From: CAYZSU01 sp964480565
Lineage (GTDB): Bacteria; UBA10199; 2-02-FULL-44-16; JAAZCA01
Direction: 5' to 3'
DNA length: 22,680 bases
Assembly: GCA_964480565.1 (NCBI GenBank)
Contig: CAYZSU010000037.1
Span: forward strand, 1-22,680
The position numbers were made by a program, and so were the translations under genes. The notes under the pieces are model-generated. The model did no database searches, was not told where the DNA came from, and was given only the letters and a program-made list of their open reading frames with translations. How positions within the stretch are numbered: the stretch's first letter is position 1; each line of letters opens with the position of its first letter. Of this stretch, positions 15,907 through 22,106 are shown one piece after another.

Positions 15907-17217
15907 ATGATTCAGGTGATTAGAGAAATAATTGCTGATTTTCAGAGAAAAGAACTGGATATTGGCGCAATGCGTGACATTGATATTATTCCAGTGAAAA
16001 ATAAAGCAGCTATATGTATTGGTGTTCGCCGAAGTGGTAAATCTACCTATATGTTTCAGATTATGGCACAATTGCTCGATCAAGGGGTGAATCCGAAAAA
16101 TATGCTGTATATCAACTTCTTTGATGATCGCTTGCAGGGTTTAAAGCATCAGCCTTTGGATATTATTTGGGAAGCATTTTGTTCGATATATCCTGAACGA
16201 AATGCGGATGAGAACGTATATGTATTCTTTGATGAAATACAAATGATTCCAAATTGGGAGCCCTTTGTTGATCGACTAATGCGTATGGAAAATTGCACGG
16301 TATATATTACGGGTTCATCCGCTCAAATGTTATCACGTGAAATGGCAACACAAATGCGCGGGCGTTCACTGTCCTGGGAATTGTTTCCATTTTCCTTTCC
16401 TGAGTATTTGAATTATCATGATATATCTTATTTGGATCCAATATCATCGAAGATGCGCCGGTTGATTCAAAATCAATGTGATGCCTATTGGCGAACAGGC
16501 GGTTTCCCTGAAGTTGCAGCATTACCTTCAGATATTCGTGTTAAGGTGCATCAGGAGTACTTTAATACCATGCTATTTCGGGATATCATTGAACGCCATG
16601 ATATAGCGCATCCAAAGGCCATTAAGGATCTTGCGTATCGATTGATTAATAATATTGCATCTATGCACTCCATCAATGCTCTGACTGGATATTTGAAATC
16701 ATTGGGGCATAGAGTATCAAAATCATTGGTTGGCAATTATCTGGAGTGGTTTGAAGATGCATTTATGTTATTTATTGTTCGTAAATTCGACGCATCTCAA
16801 ACGCGCTCCAATAGCAATCCCAAAAAAGTATATTGTATTGACCATGCATTTGTAACATCCATATCCTCTGGCATTTTAGTAAACTCTGGCCATCTGCTTG
16901 AAAATTTAGTGTACATTACATTGCGCCGCATAACACCGAGTATTTTTTATTTTAAAAGTGCAACTGGACGTGAGGTGGATTTTATTATTCAGCGAAGAAA
17001 GCATGAGCATCAATTGATACAAGTATGCGAGAGCTTGGTGGATCCAGTCACAAAGAAGCGTGAAATATCCGCCTTAACGGACGCCATGCACGAATTAAAT
17101 TTGAAGAAAGGAATAATTGTAACGCGCAATGAGATGGACACTCTAATGCTTGATCAGGGGATGATTTCCATTGTTCCCATATGGCAATTTCTATTATATC
17201 ATGATGATCTCCTTTGA
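15907..17217 (+). CDS. AAA/DUF4143 ATPase, copy 1
   Basis: A 436-residue protein (437 if the ATG at 15904 is used; a near-perfect AAGGAGGT at 15896-15903 favours 15907). Walker A is GVRRSGKST (about 39-47), Walker B VYVFFDEIQ (about 104-112), and a TGSSA sensor-like motif is near 135-139: the AAA_14 domain. The second half is DUF4143, with a GREVDFII block near the C-terminus resembling the nuclease-like core of that domain. The biochemical role of this widespread family is not established. It is often patchily distributed and found among accessory genes, as here. It lies between two poly-C repeats. It is only distantly related to the ATPase at 17501. Confidence 0.87.
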   Translation: MIQVIREIIADFQRKELDIGAMRDIDIIPVKNKAAICIGVRRSGKSTYMFQIMAQLLDQGVNPKNMLYINFFDDRLQGLKHQPLDIIWEAFCSIYPERNADENVYVFFDEIQMIPNWEPFVDRLMRMENCTVYITGSSAQMLSREMATQMRGRSLSWELFPFSFPEYLNYHDISYLDPISSKMRRLIQNQCDAYWRTGGFPEVAALPSDIRVKVHQEYFNTMLFRDIIERHDIAHPKAIKDLAYRLINNIASMHSINALTGYLKSLGHRVSKSLVGNYLEWFEDAFMLFIVRKFDASQTRSNSNPKKVYCIDHAFVTSISSGILVNSGHLLENLVYITLRRITPSIFYFKSATGREVDFIIQRRKHEHQLIQVCESLVDPVTKKREISALTDAMHELNLKKGIIVTRNEMDTLMLDQGMISIVPIWQFLLYHDDLL

Positions 17218-17228
17218 TTGTATATGTG

Positions 17229-17268
17229 GTCGGATACCCCCCCCTAATGATTGTCAATGAAAATACAT
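17229..17268 (+). repeat. Poly-C boundary repeat, copy B
   Basis: GTCGGATA, eight C, then TAATGATTGTCAATGAAAATAC. It begins 12 bases after the stop of the first ATPase gene. Confidence 0.8.
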
Positions 17269-17296
17269 TGAATACATCTATACAATTTTATACTGA

Positions 17297-17448
17297 GGGA
17301 CTGGTGAAAAATAGCAATTTGTGGGGTTGTTCAAAAATGTCCAGATTCAAGGCCTCCCGCAAACTCGTAACCGGAGCGTACATGCGAGTACGTGAGGATT
17401 GCGAGTGTAGCGGGAAACACAGAAGATGGGCGTTTTGAGGGCAACCCC
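17297..17448 (+). mobile_element. MITE-like hairpin element upstream of second ATPase
   Basis: It starts GGGACTGGTGAAAAA (17297-17311) and ends at GGCAACCCC (17440-17448). An inner end GGGGTTGTTCAAAAATGTCC (17323-17342) is the imperfect inverse of the right end. The hairpin stems are CCCGC/GCGGG (17356-17360, 17410-17414), ACTCG/CGAGT (17363-17367, 17402-17406) and CGTAC/GTACG (17377-17381, 17388-17392). Stem sequences differ from the 15574 copy while pairing is kept. Confidence 0.75.
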
Positions 17449-17500
17449 ACTGATTAAAAGTTCTACTTGAAATCTGTATAAAATCGTGTGTCATCATGCG

Positions 17501-18673
17501 ATGATTATACGAAAAATTATGCACACGCTAAAATCACGTGCAGAAAAGAACCCTATTGTTAGGATTACCGGCCCGCGCCAGTCTGGCAAAACAACGCTGG
17601 TTAAACTGGCTTTCCCGGATAAAACCTATGTGAATCTTGAAAATTTAGAAATTAGACGACTTGCCGAGGAAGATCCGATTCGTTTCTTGGAGCAATATCC
17701 GGATGGTGCCATTTTGGATGAAATTCAGCGCGTGCCTGACTTGCCATCCTACTTACAAACAATCGTGGATGAGGATAAACGAAATGGTCTGTTTATTTTA
17801 ACAGGCAGTCAAAATTTTAGTTTGATAGCATCCATTACGCAATCACTCGCTGGTCGCACAAGTATACTGGAGCTATTGCCTTTTTCCATGTCTGAGATCC
17901 CGGATATAGTGGATGAAACGTCCATTGATGACATGATAATTCATGGGTTTTATCCGCGAATTCATGACCAGGGATTGGATTCCAGAATAGCTCTGAGGGA
18001 TTATGTGAAAACGTATATTGAAAGAGATGTTCGTATGCTCGAGAATATACGAAACTTGAATTTATTTGAAAAATTTGTTCGATTATGCGCTGGCCGTGTT
18101 GGGCAGGTGTTGAATTGTTCCAATCTAGCAAATGAAGTGGGTGTGTCCAGCACAACGATTGATGAATGGCTGTCTGTATTGCGAGCGAGCTATATTATCT
18201 TTTTTCTGCAACCGCATTTTCGAAATTACAATAAGCGAATTATTAAATCACCCAAGCTGTATTTTTATGATGTAGGATTAGCCAGCTATTTATTGGAGAT
18301 TGAAACGTCATCTCAAATGGCCAGGGATCGCATGCGCGGTGCACTCTTTGAGAATTTAATCATTGCAGAGGTCATCAAGCATCGATTTAATCATGGTGTG
18401 GATTTTCGGAGTGGCTATTTTCGGGATAATACGGGTAATGAGGTGGATTTAATTTTACGTCATGATGGTGTGATGATTCCATGGGAAATTAAATCCGCGT
18501 CTACATTTTCAACAGACTTTTTAAAGGGCGTAACGTATTTTCAAAAAATATCAACGGATCCAATTCATCATGCTGCTATTATTTATGGCGGTACCATATC
18601 ACAGTGCATTCATGATTATCAGTTAATTCCATTTAAAAAGATGGCCGATCACTTAAGCGATATTTATGAATAG
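17501..18673 (+). CDS. AAA/DUF4143 ATPase, copy 2
   Basis: A 390-residue protein from the ATG at 17501 (an in-frame GTG at 17486 is less likely). Walker A is GPRQSGKTT (24-32), Walker B AILDEIQRV (70-78), and the TGSQ sensor is at 101-104. A DUF4143 C-terminal half follows, with YIERDVR in the middle and NEVDLIL then PWEIKSA near the end, a PD-(D/E)xK-like arrangement (E/D...ExK). This suggests a nuclease-type fold, though activity is unproven for the family. No clear RBS. It is a different subfamily from the 15907 protein and was probably acquired independently. It sits between poly-C repeats B and C. Confidence 0.88.
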   Translation: MIIRKIMHTLKSRAEKNPIVRITGPRQSGKTTLVKLAFPDKTYVNLENLEIRRLAEEDPIRFLEQYPDGAILDEIQRVPDLPSYLQTIVDEDKRNGLFILTGSQNFSLIASITQSLAGRTSILELLPFSMSEIPDIVDETSIDDMIIHGFYPRIHDQGLDSRIALRDYVKTYIERDVRMLENIRNLNLFEKFVRLCAGRVGQVLNCSNLANEVGVSSTTIDEWLSVLRASYIIFFLQPHFRNYNKRIIKSPKLYFYDVGLASYLLEIETSSQMARDRMRGALFENLIIAEVIKHRFNHGVDFRSGYFRDNTGNEVDLILRHDGVMIPWEIKSASTFSTDFLKGVTYFQKISTDPIHHAAIIYGGTISQCIHDYQLIPFKKMADHLSDIYE

Positions 18674-18752
18674 TGATGGATGATTATCACAATCACTGCG
18701 CAGGGCAGTTTTCAAAAGATGCACAGTCGTCATATTTACTCACTACCTGCAG

Positions 18753-18790
18753 TGGCTACGGTGGCTGAGGCTCTCGAAGCTCCGTAGCCA
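18753..18790. repeat. REP-like hairpin (TGGCTACGG ... CCGTAGCCA)
   Basis: A perfect 9-bp inverted repeat around a GGCTGAGGCTCTCGAAGC-type centre, which resembles the GGCTGAGC-TCGAAGCC intergenic repeats common in many bacteria. It lies about 80 bp after the second ATPase and could act as a 3' end structure. Confidence 0.6.
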
Positions 18791-18892
18791 ATACATTTCG
18801 CTACAGACAATTCCTACTCCGGGAGTACCCACAAATACCATTTTTGGCATTATGCCTGTAATCTCATGTAGTCTAATAGAGGTTAGGCAATC

Positions 18893-18946
18893 TGGGTATT
18901 TTTGAACAACCCCACTAATTGCTATTTCGATGGCAGTCTCAGTATA
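18893..18946 (-). repeat. MITE-like element remnant
   Basis: TTTTTGAACAACCCCACTAA followed by TTGCTATTTCGATGGCAGTC matches one terminus of the 15574 copy. The rest of the element is absent. Confidence 0.5.
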
Positions 18947-18995
18947 TAAAAATGCCGTGTCTTTTTCAGAAAAAGAAGAGGGGCATATATTACCC

Positions 18996-19160
18996 ATCAA
19001 TAATGTATTTACACTGGCCAATCATCATTTTGATTTCATCGATGCAAGTACGTGGTCCGTATCGCAGCATATATGCATTGGGATTATTGGACTGATGCTT
19101 ATTATCCTCTCTGGCTTATTTGGATTACGCTGTCAGCGAGGATGGGAGATAAACTCATAG
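18996..19160 (+). pseudogene. Decayed C-terminus of a CPBP membrane protease
   Basis: From the INN at 18996, the frame reads INNVFTLANHHFDFIDAST, closely matching INNSWTLANHHFDFIDIST in the intact CPBP gene (from 13891). It then continues with a hydrophobic tail to a TAG ending at 19160. The catalytic EExxxR part is missing, and the upstream sequence is unrelated. It is the relic of a paralogous locus, ending about 28 bp before poly-C repeat C. Confidence 0.7.
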
Positions 19161-19188
19161 TCCCCATGCGTGAGTAGAATCGTGCATA

Positions 19189-19225
19189 GTCGGATAACAC
19201 CCCCCCTGCGGATTGTCAATAAATA
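19189..19225 (+). repeat. Poly-C boundary repeat, copy C
   Basis: GTCGGATAACA, seven C, then TGCGGATTGTCAATAAATAA. It is upstream of the AlbA-domain gene and downstream of the CPBP relic. Confidence 0.8.
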
Positions 19226-19253
19226 ATGCCATTTTAGCGAGTAGGTGTAAAAA

Positions 19254-19306
19254 TGACCGATATTGTCCGATAAATTGATATGTTGACCGATATTGTCCGA
19301 TAAGTT
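19254..19306 (+). promoter_or_regulatory. Twin 23-bp operator-like repeats upstream of the AlbA-domain gene
   Basis: TGACCGATATTGTCCGATAA plus (A/G)TT occurs at 19254-19276 and 19284-19306, 30 bp apart. The second copy fills the space from the -35 to the -10 of the predicted promoter, so a bound protein would block RNA polymerase. The adjacent product has a C-terminal winged-helix segment, making autorepression likely. Confidence 0.7.
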
Positions 19307-19311
19307 ATACT
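19283..19311 (+). promoter_or_regulatory. Sigma-70-type promoter, predicted leaderless
   Basis: TTGACC (19283-19288), 17-bp spacer, TATACT (19306-19311). Transcription should start 6-8 bases on, at about 19318, which is at or next to the ATG at 19319. There is no Shine-Dalgarno sequence, consistent with a leaderless mRNA. Confidence 0.7.
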
Positions 19312-19318
19312 GTTAAAT

Positions 19319-20668
19319 ATGAAATTAGCTCATCATACCATTCCAGATAAAGAAGGCCAATGTATTGAATTTAAGTCATTTTCAGGTGGAATTAGCGTTA
19401 AAGAACTATCCATTACCATGTGTGCATTTGCCAATTCAGATGGTGGTGATATCTATATTGGATTGTCCGATAATGCCCGAATTATTGGTTGTCTGATTGA
19501 TACGCATATGCTGGATTGCATTCAGAATGCTGCACGAGAGGGATGTTCGCCTGCAGTATCTATATCACTGGATGAAATGTCATTTGTAGAAGGCATATCT
19601 GTTTTAAAAGTGACTGTTCAAAAAAGTGACCGCCTGCATTCCGTTATATCCGGTCATACTTATATTCGCATTCACAGTCAGGATAAGCGCGTTTTCGGCG
19701 ATGAACTTTTGCGCATTGCCGAAGCAAAATCCCGCATATCATTTGAAGAGCAATTTTTAGATGCGGATATGGATGTCATTGATTCCAATGCATTGAATGA
19801 TTATTTTAATGCGCGTCGGTCCATGAATGTGCATAGAGGTGATATCAGTCATACGAATTTGTTGATAAAAATGGGGCTGGCGGGTTATCATGAAAAGATA
19901 TTTAAAATAAAAGCAGGTGCTTTTTTGCTATTTGGAAAACCCGATGAGAGTTTACTTCTTCAACGTGATTTTACTTTTGTAAAATATGATGCAGACGGGC
20001 ACATGTATGCATTTAGAGAAGATTTGTCATTGCCTGTTATCCGATTATTTGATCGCTTGATGGAGTTAATCCAACCATATAATGTGGTAAAAAATGAACT
20101 GACAGCATTAAAGCGAACCCAAGTGTATCACTATCCGTTGGATGCTATTCGAGAGGCATTGTTAAATGCATTTGCGCATCGCGACTATCGCATTTCAGGA
20201 TTAAAAAATGAATGTCGCTTCTATCCAGATCGGTTGGAAATAATCAGTGCAGGTAAATTGCCTGAAATGATGACGCTCGATAATTTGGATAAACAACATT
20301 ATTCGCGAAATCCAAAGATGATGCATGCACTATTGACAATGGGTTTTACAGAGGAATTGGGTCAGGGGATATCATTGATGCAGCACAGTTTGCAGAAAAA
20401 TGGCAATCCAGCACCTGAGTTTATTGAAAATAACGACCAATTTAAAGTGATTTTCAGGCGCATGCGACAGCATATTATTGAAATAGACTATCAACATATA
20501 TTTGATGAGCACTTTAAACATGCGCATTATATTACGCGTCAACAGGCCCAAGCGTTGTGCAATATTAGTGCAACAAGTGCCAAAAATATTATCCGCAAGC
20601 TCATTGATGATGGGTATTTAATACGGGAAGGATCAGGCCCAAGTTCAAGATACAGGCGTTCAGTTTAA
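19319..20668 (+). CDS. AlbA/Schlafen-domain ATP-binding regulator
   Basis: A 449-residue protein of the AlbA_2 (Schlafen-type) plus HATPase_c_4 family, often annotated as a RecG-related or transcriptional regulator. The AlbA_2 signature is at 13-52 (GQCIEFKSF, then AFANSDGGDIYIGLSD). The ATP-binding-like part has EALLNAFAHRDY (279-290) and an EELGQGI block (345-351). Residues about 402-445 form a winged-helix (ITRQQAQALCNISATSAKNI, then LIDDGYLIREG). It probably binds DNA and represses its own promoter through the twin repeats. Related proteins occur in defence islands and mobile elements. The predicted transcript starts at its ATG. Confidence 0.88.
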   Translation: MKLAHHTIPDKEGQCIEFKSFSGGISVKELSITMCAFANSDGGDIYIGLSDNARIIGCLIDTHMLDCIQNAAREGCSPAVSISLDEMSFVEGISVLKVTVQKSDRLHSVISGHTYIRIHSQDKRVFGDELLRIAEAKSRISFEEQFLDADMDVIDSNALNDYFNARRSMNVHRGDISHTNLLIKMGLAGYHEKIFKIKAGAFLLFGKPDESLLLQRDFTFVKYDADGHMYAFREDLSLPVIRLFDRLMELIQPYNVVKNELTALKRTQVYHYPLDAIREALLNAFAHRDYRISGLKNECRFYPDRLEIISAGKLPEMMTLDNLDKQHYSRNPKMMHALLTMGFTEELGQGISLMQHSLQKNGNPAPEFIENNDQFKVIFRRMRQHIIEIDYQHIFDEHFKHAHYITRQQAQALCNISATSAKNIIRKLIDDGYLIREGSGPSSRYRRSV

Positions 20669-20703
20669 TGTAGCTGTGATCTGTTTCACTATTATATCAT
20701 AAT

Positions 20704-20732
20704 TTGACAGGTATGCATAAAACATGCATAAT
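20704..20732 (+). promoter_or_regulatory. vapBC promoter
   Basis: TTGACA (20704-20709), 17-bp spacer, CATAAT (20727-20732). The predicted transcription start is about 20739-20740, which coincides with the VapB ATG at 20740, so this mRNA too is probably leaderless. Confidence 0.75.
20712..20730. promoter_or_regulatory. vapBC palindromic operator
   Basis: TATGCAT (20712-20718) and ATGCATA (20724-20730) are perfect inverted half-sites separated by 5 bases. They lie across the spacer and into the -10, the expected position for VapBC autorepression. Confidence 0.75.
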
Positions 20733-20739
20733 GATATGT

Positions 20740-20931
20740 ATGAGAACAACATTAAATTTAGATGAGGCTCTATACCGTGATGCTGCAAAAGCAGTTGGCG
20801 TAGAGGAAAAAACAAAATTAATTCATATGGGATTAAAAGCACTGATTTCTCAGGTGGCATCCAAGCGGCTATCAAAATTATATGGTTCAATCCGCGATGT
20901 CAAAGTGGCAAAACGTGGCAGAAGCCGCTAA
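20740..20931 (+). CDS. vapB: VapB-family antitoxin
   Basis: A 63-residue protein beginning MRTTLNLDEALYRDAAKAVG, the ribbon-helix-helix start of the VapB/DUF2191 antitoxins, followed by KTKLIHMGLKALI. The basic C-terminus (KVAKRGRSR) is the part that usually binds and blocks the toxin. Its stop shares one base with the VapC start (TAATG). An upstream in-frame ATG at 20704 overlaps the promoter and is rejected. It should bind the palindrome upstream and neutralise VapC. Confidence 0.88.
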   Translation: MRTTLNLDEALYRDAAKAVGVEEKTKLIHMGLKALISQVASKRLSKLYGSIRDVKVAKRGRSR

Positions 20932-21302
20932 TGATACTTGTGGATACAAATATATGGATCGATTTCTTTCATGGGCGGTCGGCAGTAACGCATCTTTCCG
21001 ATTTGCTTTTGGATCAACAAGTCGCAACGCATCCTTGGATTATTGCTGAGCTATCACTGGGCAACCTTGGTAGGAAGCGAAAATCGATTGTTGCTGATTT
21101 GAATCAACTTCCTATATACCTTGAGATACCGACAAATGAAATCATTGATTTTGTGGATCATAAATCGCTTCATGCGAAGGGGCTGTCATTTATCGATATA
21201 GGTTTGCTCATGACAGCGATTGTTGAAAATGCCCATCTATGGAGCGCGGATAAACGCCTTCAAAAAATAGCCGCATCTTTTGGCTGTCATTATGAATGCT
21301 AA
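20931..21302 (+). CDS. vapC: VapC-family PIN-domain ribonuclease toxin
   Basis: A 123-residue PIN domain. The four acidic metal-binding residues are visible: D5 in LVDTNIWIDFF, E40 in IAELSLG, D89 in LSFIDIGLL and D107 in SADKRL. VapC toxins cut tRNA or rRNA and are held inactive by VapB. All key residues are present, so it looks functional. It is coupled to vapB by a one-base overlap. Confidence 0.92.
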   Translation: MILVDTNIWIDFFHGRSAVTHLSDLLLDQQVATHPWIIAELSLGNLGRKRKSIVADLNQLPIYLEIPTNEIIDFVDHKSLHAKGLSFIDIGLLMTAIVENAHLWSADKRLQKIAASFGCHYEC

Positions 21303-21367
21303 GGGTAAAGTCGCTGTTTATGTCTGAAACTTTGAGCAGTTCGATAGAGGCCCAAGCAAGTCTTAAC

Positions 21368-21389
21368 GCATTTTTGAACAACCCAATAG
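21368..21389 (-). repeat. MITE-like end fragment
   Basis: ACGCATTTTTGAACAACCC matches the inner terminus of the hairpin element (compare 15690). Only this end remains, in the 266-bp gap between vapC and hipB. Confidence 0.4.
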
Positions 21390-21440
21390 TCAGTCTGTGA
21401 TTTATCCATGAGTTATATTAGATCATATATAAATAATATG

Positions 21441-21468
21441 TTGAATGTTAAATTATATTCGATATAAT
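21441..21468 (+). promoter_or_regulatory. Candidate hipBST promoter
   Basis: TTGAAT (21441-21446), 16-bp spacer, TATAAT (21463-21468). The -10 lies inside the palindrome at 21458-21481. The leader to hipB would be about 95 bases. Confidence 0.55.
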
Positions 21469-21481
21469 ATATTGTATCGAA
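21458..21481. promoter_or_regulatory. Near-perfect 24-bp palindrome, probable HipB operator
   Basis: TTCGATA (21458-21464) and TATCGAA (21475-21481) are exact inverted halves, and the 10-base centre is also symmetric except for one base pair. A second, partial site, ATCGAATATAAT, lies near 21502-21513. The position over the promoter fits HipB autorepression. Confidence 0.65.
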
Positions 21482-21568
21482 ATATATGTAAAAAGAATGT
21501 GATCGAATATAATTGTGTGGTCAAATGCTATTGTTATATTGGATATCATATAATTTATTGGAGGCTAT

Positions 21569-21790
21569 ATGCATGTTTTGCTTCGAGATTTTTTAAAGAA
21601 GAAGAGAAAACAAGCCGGTTTAACTCAGACGGACCTTGCATTAAAAGCTGGGGTTGGGCTTTGTTTTATCAGAAGTATGGAACAAGGAAAACGATCACTT
21701 CGGCTGGATAAGGTCAATCAAGTTCTATCGCTATTTGGCCATGAAATGGCACCTGTAAATTCTCGTTTATTGGGGAGTGGCAATGACTAG
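21569..21790 (+). CDS. hipB: HipB-family XRE antitoxin/repressor
   Basis: A 73-residue protein with a Cro/C1-type helix-turn-helix at about 18-40 (LTQTDLALKAGVGLCFIRSM, then EQGKRSL) and the LDKVNQVLSLFGHEM tail typical of HipB. GGAGG stands 6-7 bases before the ATG. It overlaps the next gene by a few bases. Its likely DNA site is the 24-bp palindrome upstream. Confidence 0.87.
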   Translation: MHVLLRDFLKKKRKQAGLTQTDLALKAGVGLCFIRSMEQGKRSLRLDKVNQVLSLFGHEMAPVNSRLLGSGND

Positions 21791-22106
21791 AAAAGCAAAT
21801 GTGTATTATGCAAATGAGTTAGCTGGCCAGTTAATTGAAGATGATCAGGGGTATGCGTTTAAATATGCCTCACACTATTTGGCGAAAAAGGGTGCAACCG
21901 CGATCAGTATGACATTGCCGCTAACAAATCAGACTTATCGGTCAAATATAATGTTTCCTTTTTTTGATGGCTTGATACCAGAGGGCTGGTTATTGAATAT
22001 ATCAGTGGATATTTGGAAGGTGGATCGCCGCGATCGCATGGGATTATTGCTACTATGCTGTAAGGATTGTATTGGTGCTGTGTCTGTGGAGGTCATTCAT
22101 GAATAG
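21783..22106 (+). CDS. hipS: HipS-like protein (HipA N-terminal subdomain as separate gene)
   Basis: A 107-residue protein matching the HipA N-subdomain 1 alone: YYANELAGQLIED, YAFKYASHYL, ISMTLPLTNQTY, FPFFDGLIPEGWLL and MGLLLLCCKDCIGAVSV. The ATG at 21783 has GGGGAG about 5 bases upstream and is preferred to the GTG at 21777. In the E. coli HipBST system this separate subdomain (HipS) is the antitoxin of the HipT kinase. It overlaps hipB by 8 bases and hipT by 8 bases, so the three are co-translated. Confidence 0.85.
   Translation: MTRKANVYYANELAGQLIEDDQGYAFKYASHYLAKKGATAISMTLPLTNQTYRSNIMFPFFDGLIPEGWLLNISVDIWKVDRRDRMGLLLLCCKDCIGAVSVEVIHE

Larger units (their letters stand above)
17218..17500. 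other. Intergenic region with poly-C repeat and MITE-like element
   Basis: Apart from the poly-C repeat (17229) and the MITE-like element (17297-17448), the last 50 bp before the second ATPase contain an AT-rich TATAAAAT stretch (17477-17484) that could be a -10 region, with no matching -35. Confidence 0.7.
18674..18995. other. Gene-free region with hairpin and MITE remnant
   Basis: It holds a REP-like hairpin (18753-18790) and a MITE-like remnant (18893-18946). A minus-strand reading frame with a VFVGTPGVG motif crosses it but overlaps these repeats and is not credible as a gene. Nothing else is recognised. Confidence 0.7.

Noticed and set aside
17214..17438. Plus-strand ORF over the poly-C repeat and hairpin element
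   Set aside because: Its sequence is entirely repeat-derived; similar spurious frames cross the other copies.
18743..19021. Minus-strand ORF with a VFVGTPGVG Walker-A-like motif
   Set aside because: It runs through the REP-like hairpin, the MITE remnant and the CPBP relic, lacks the Lys after GVG, and shows no other motif.
21445..21711. Plus-strand ORF overlapping hipB in another frame
   Set aside because: It is low-complexity, covers the operator region and is a shadow of hipB.
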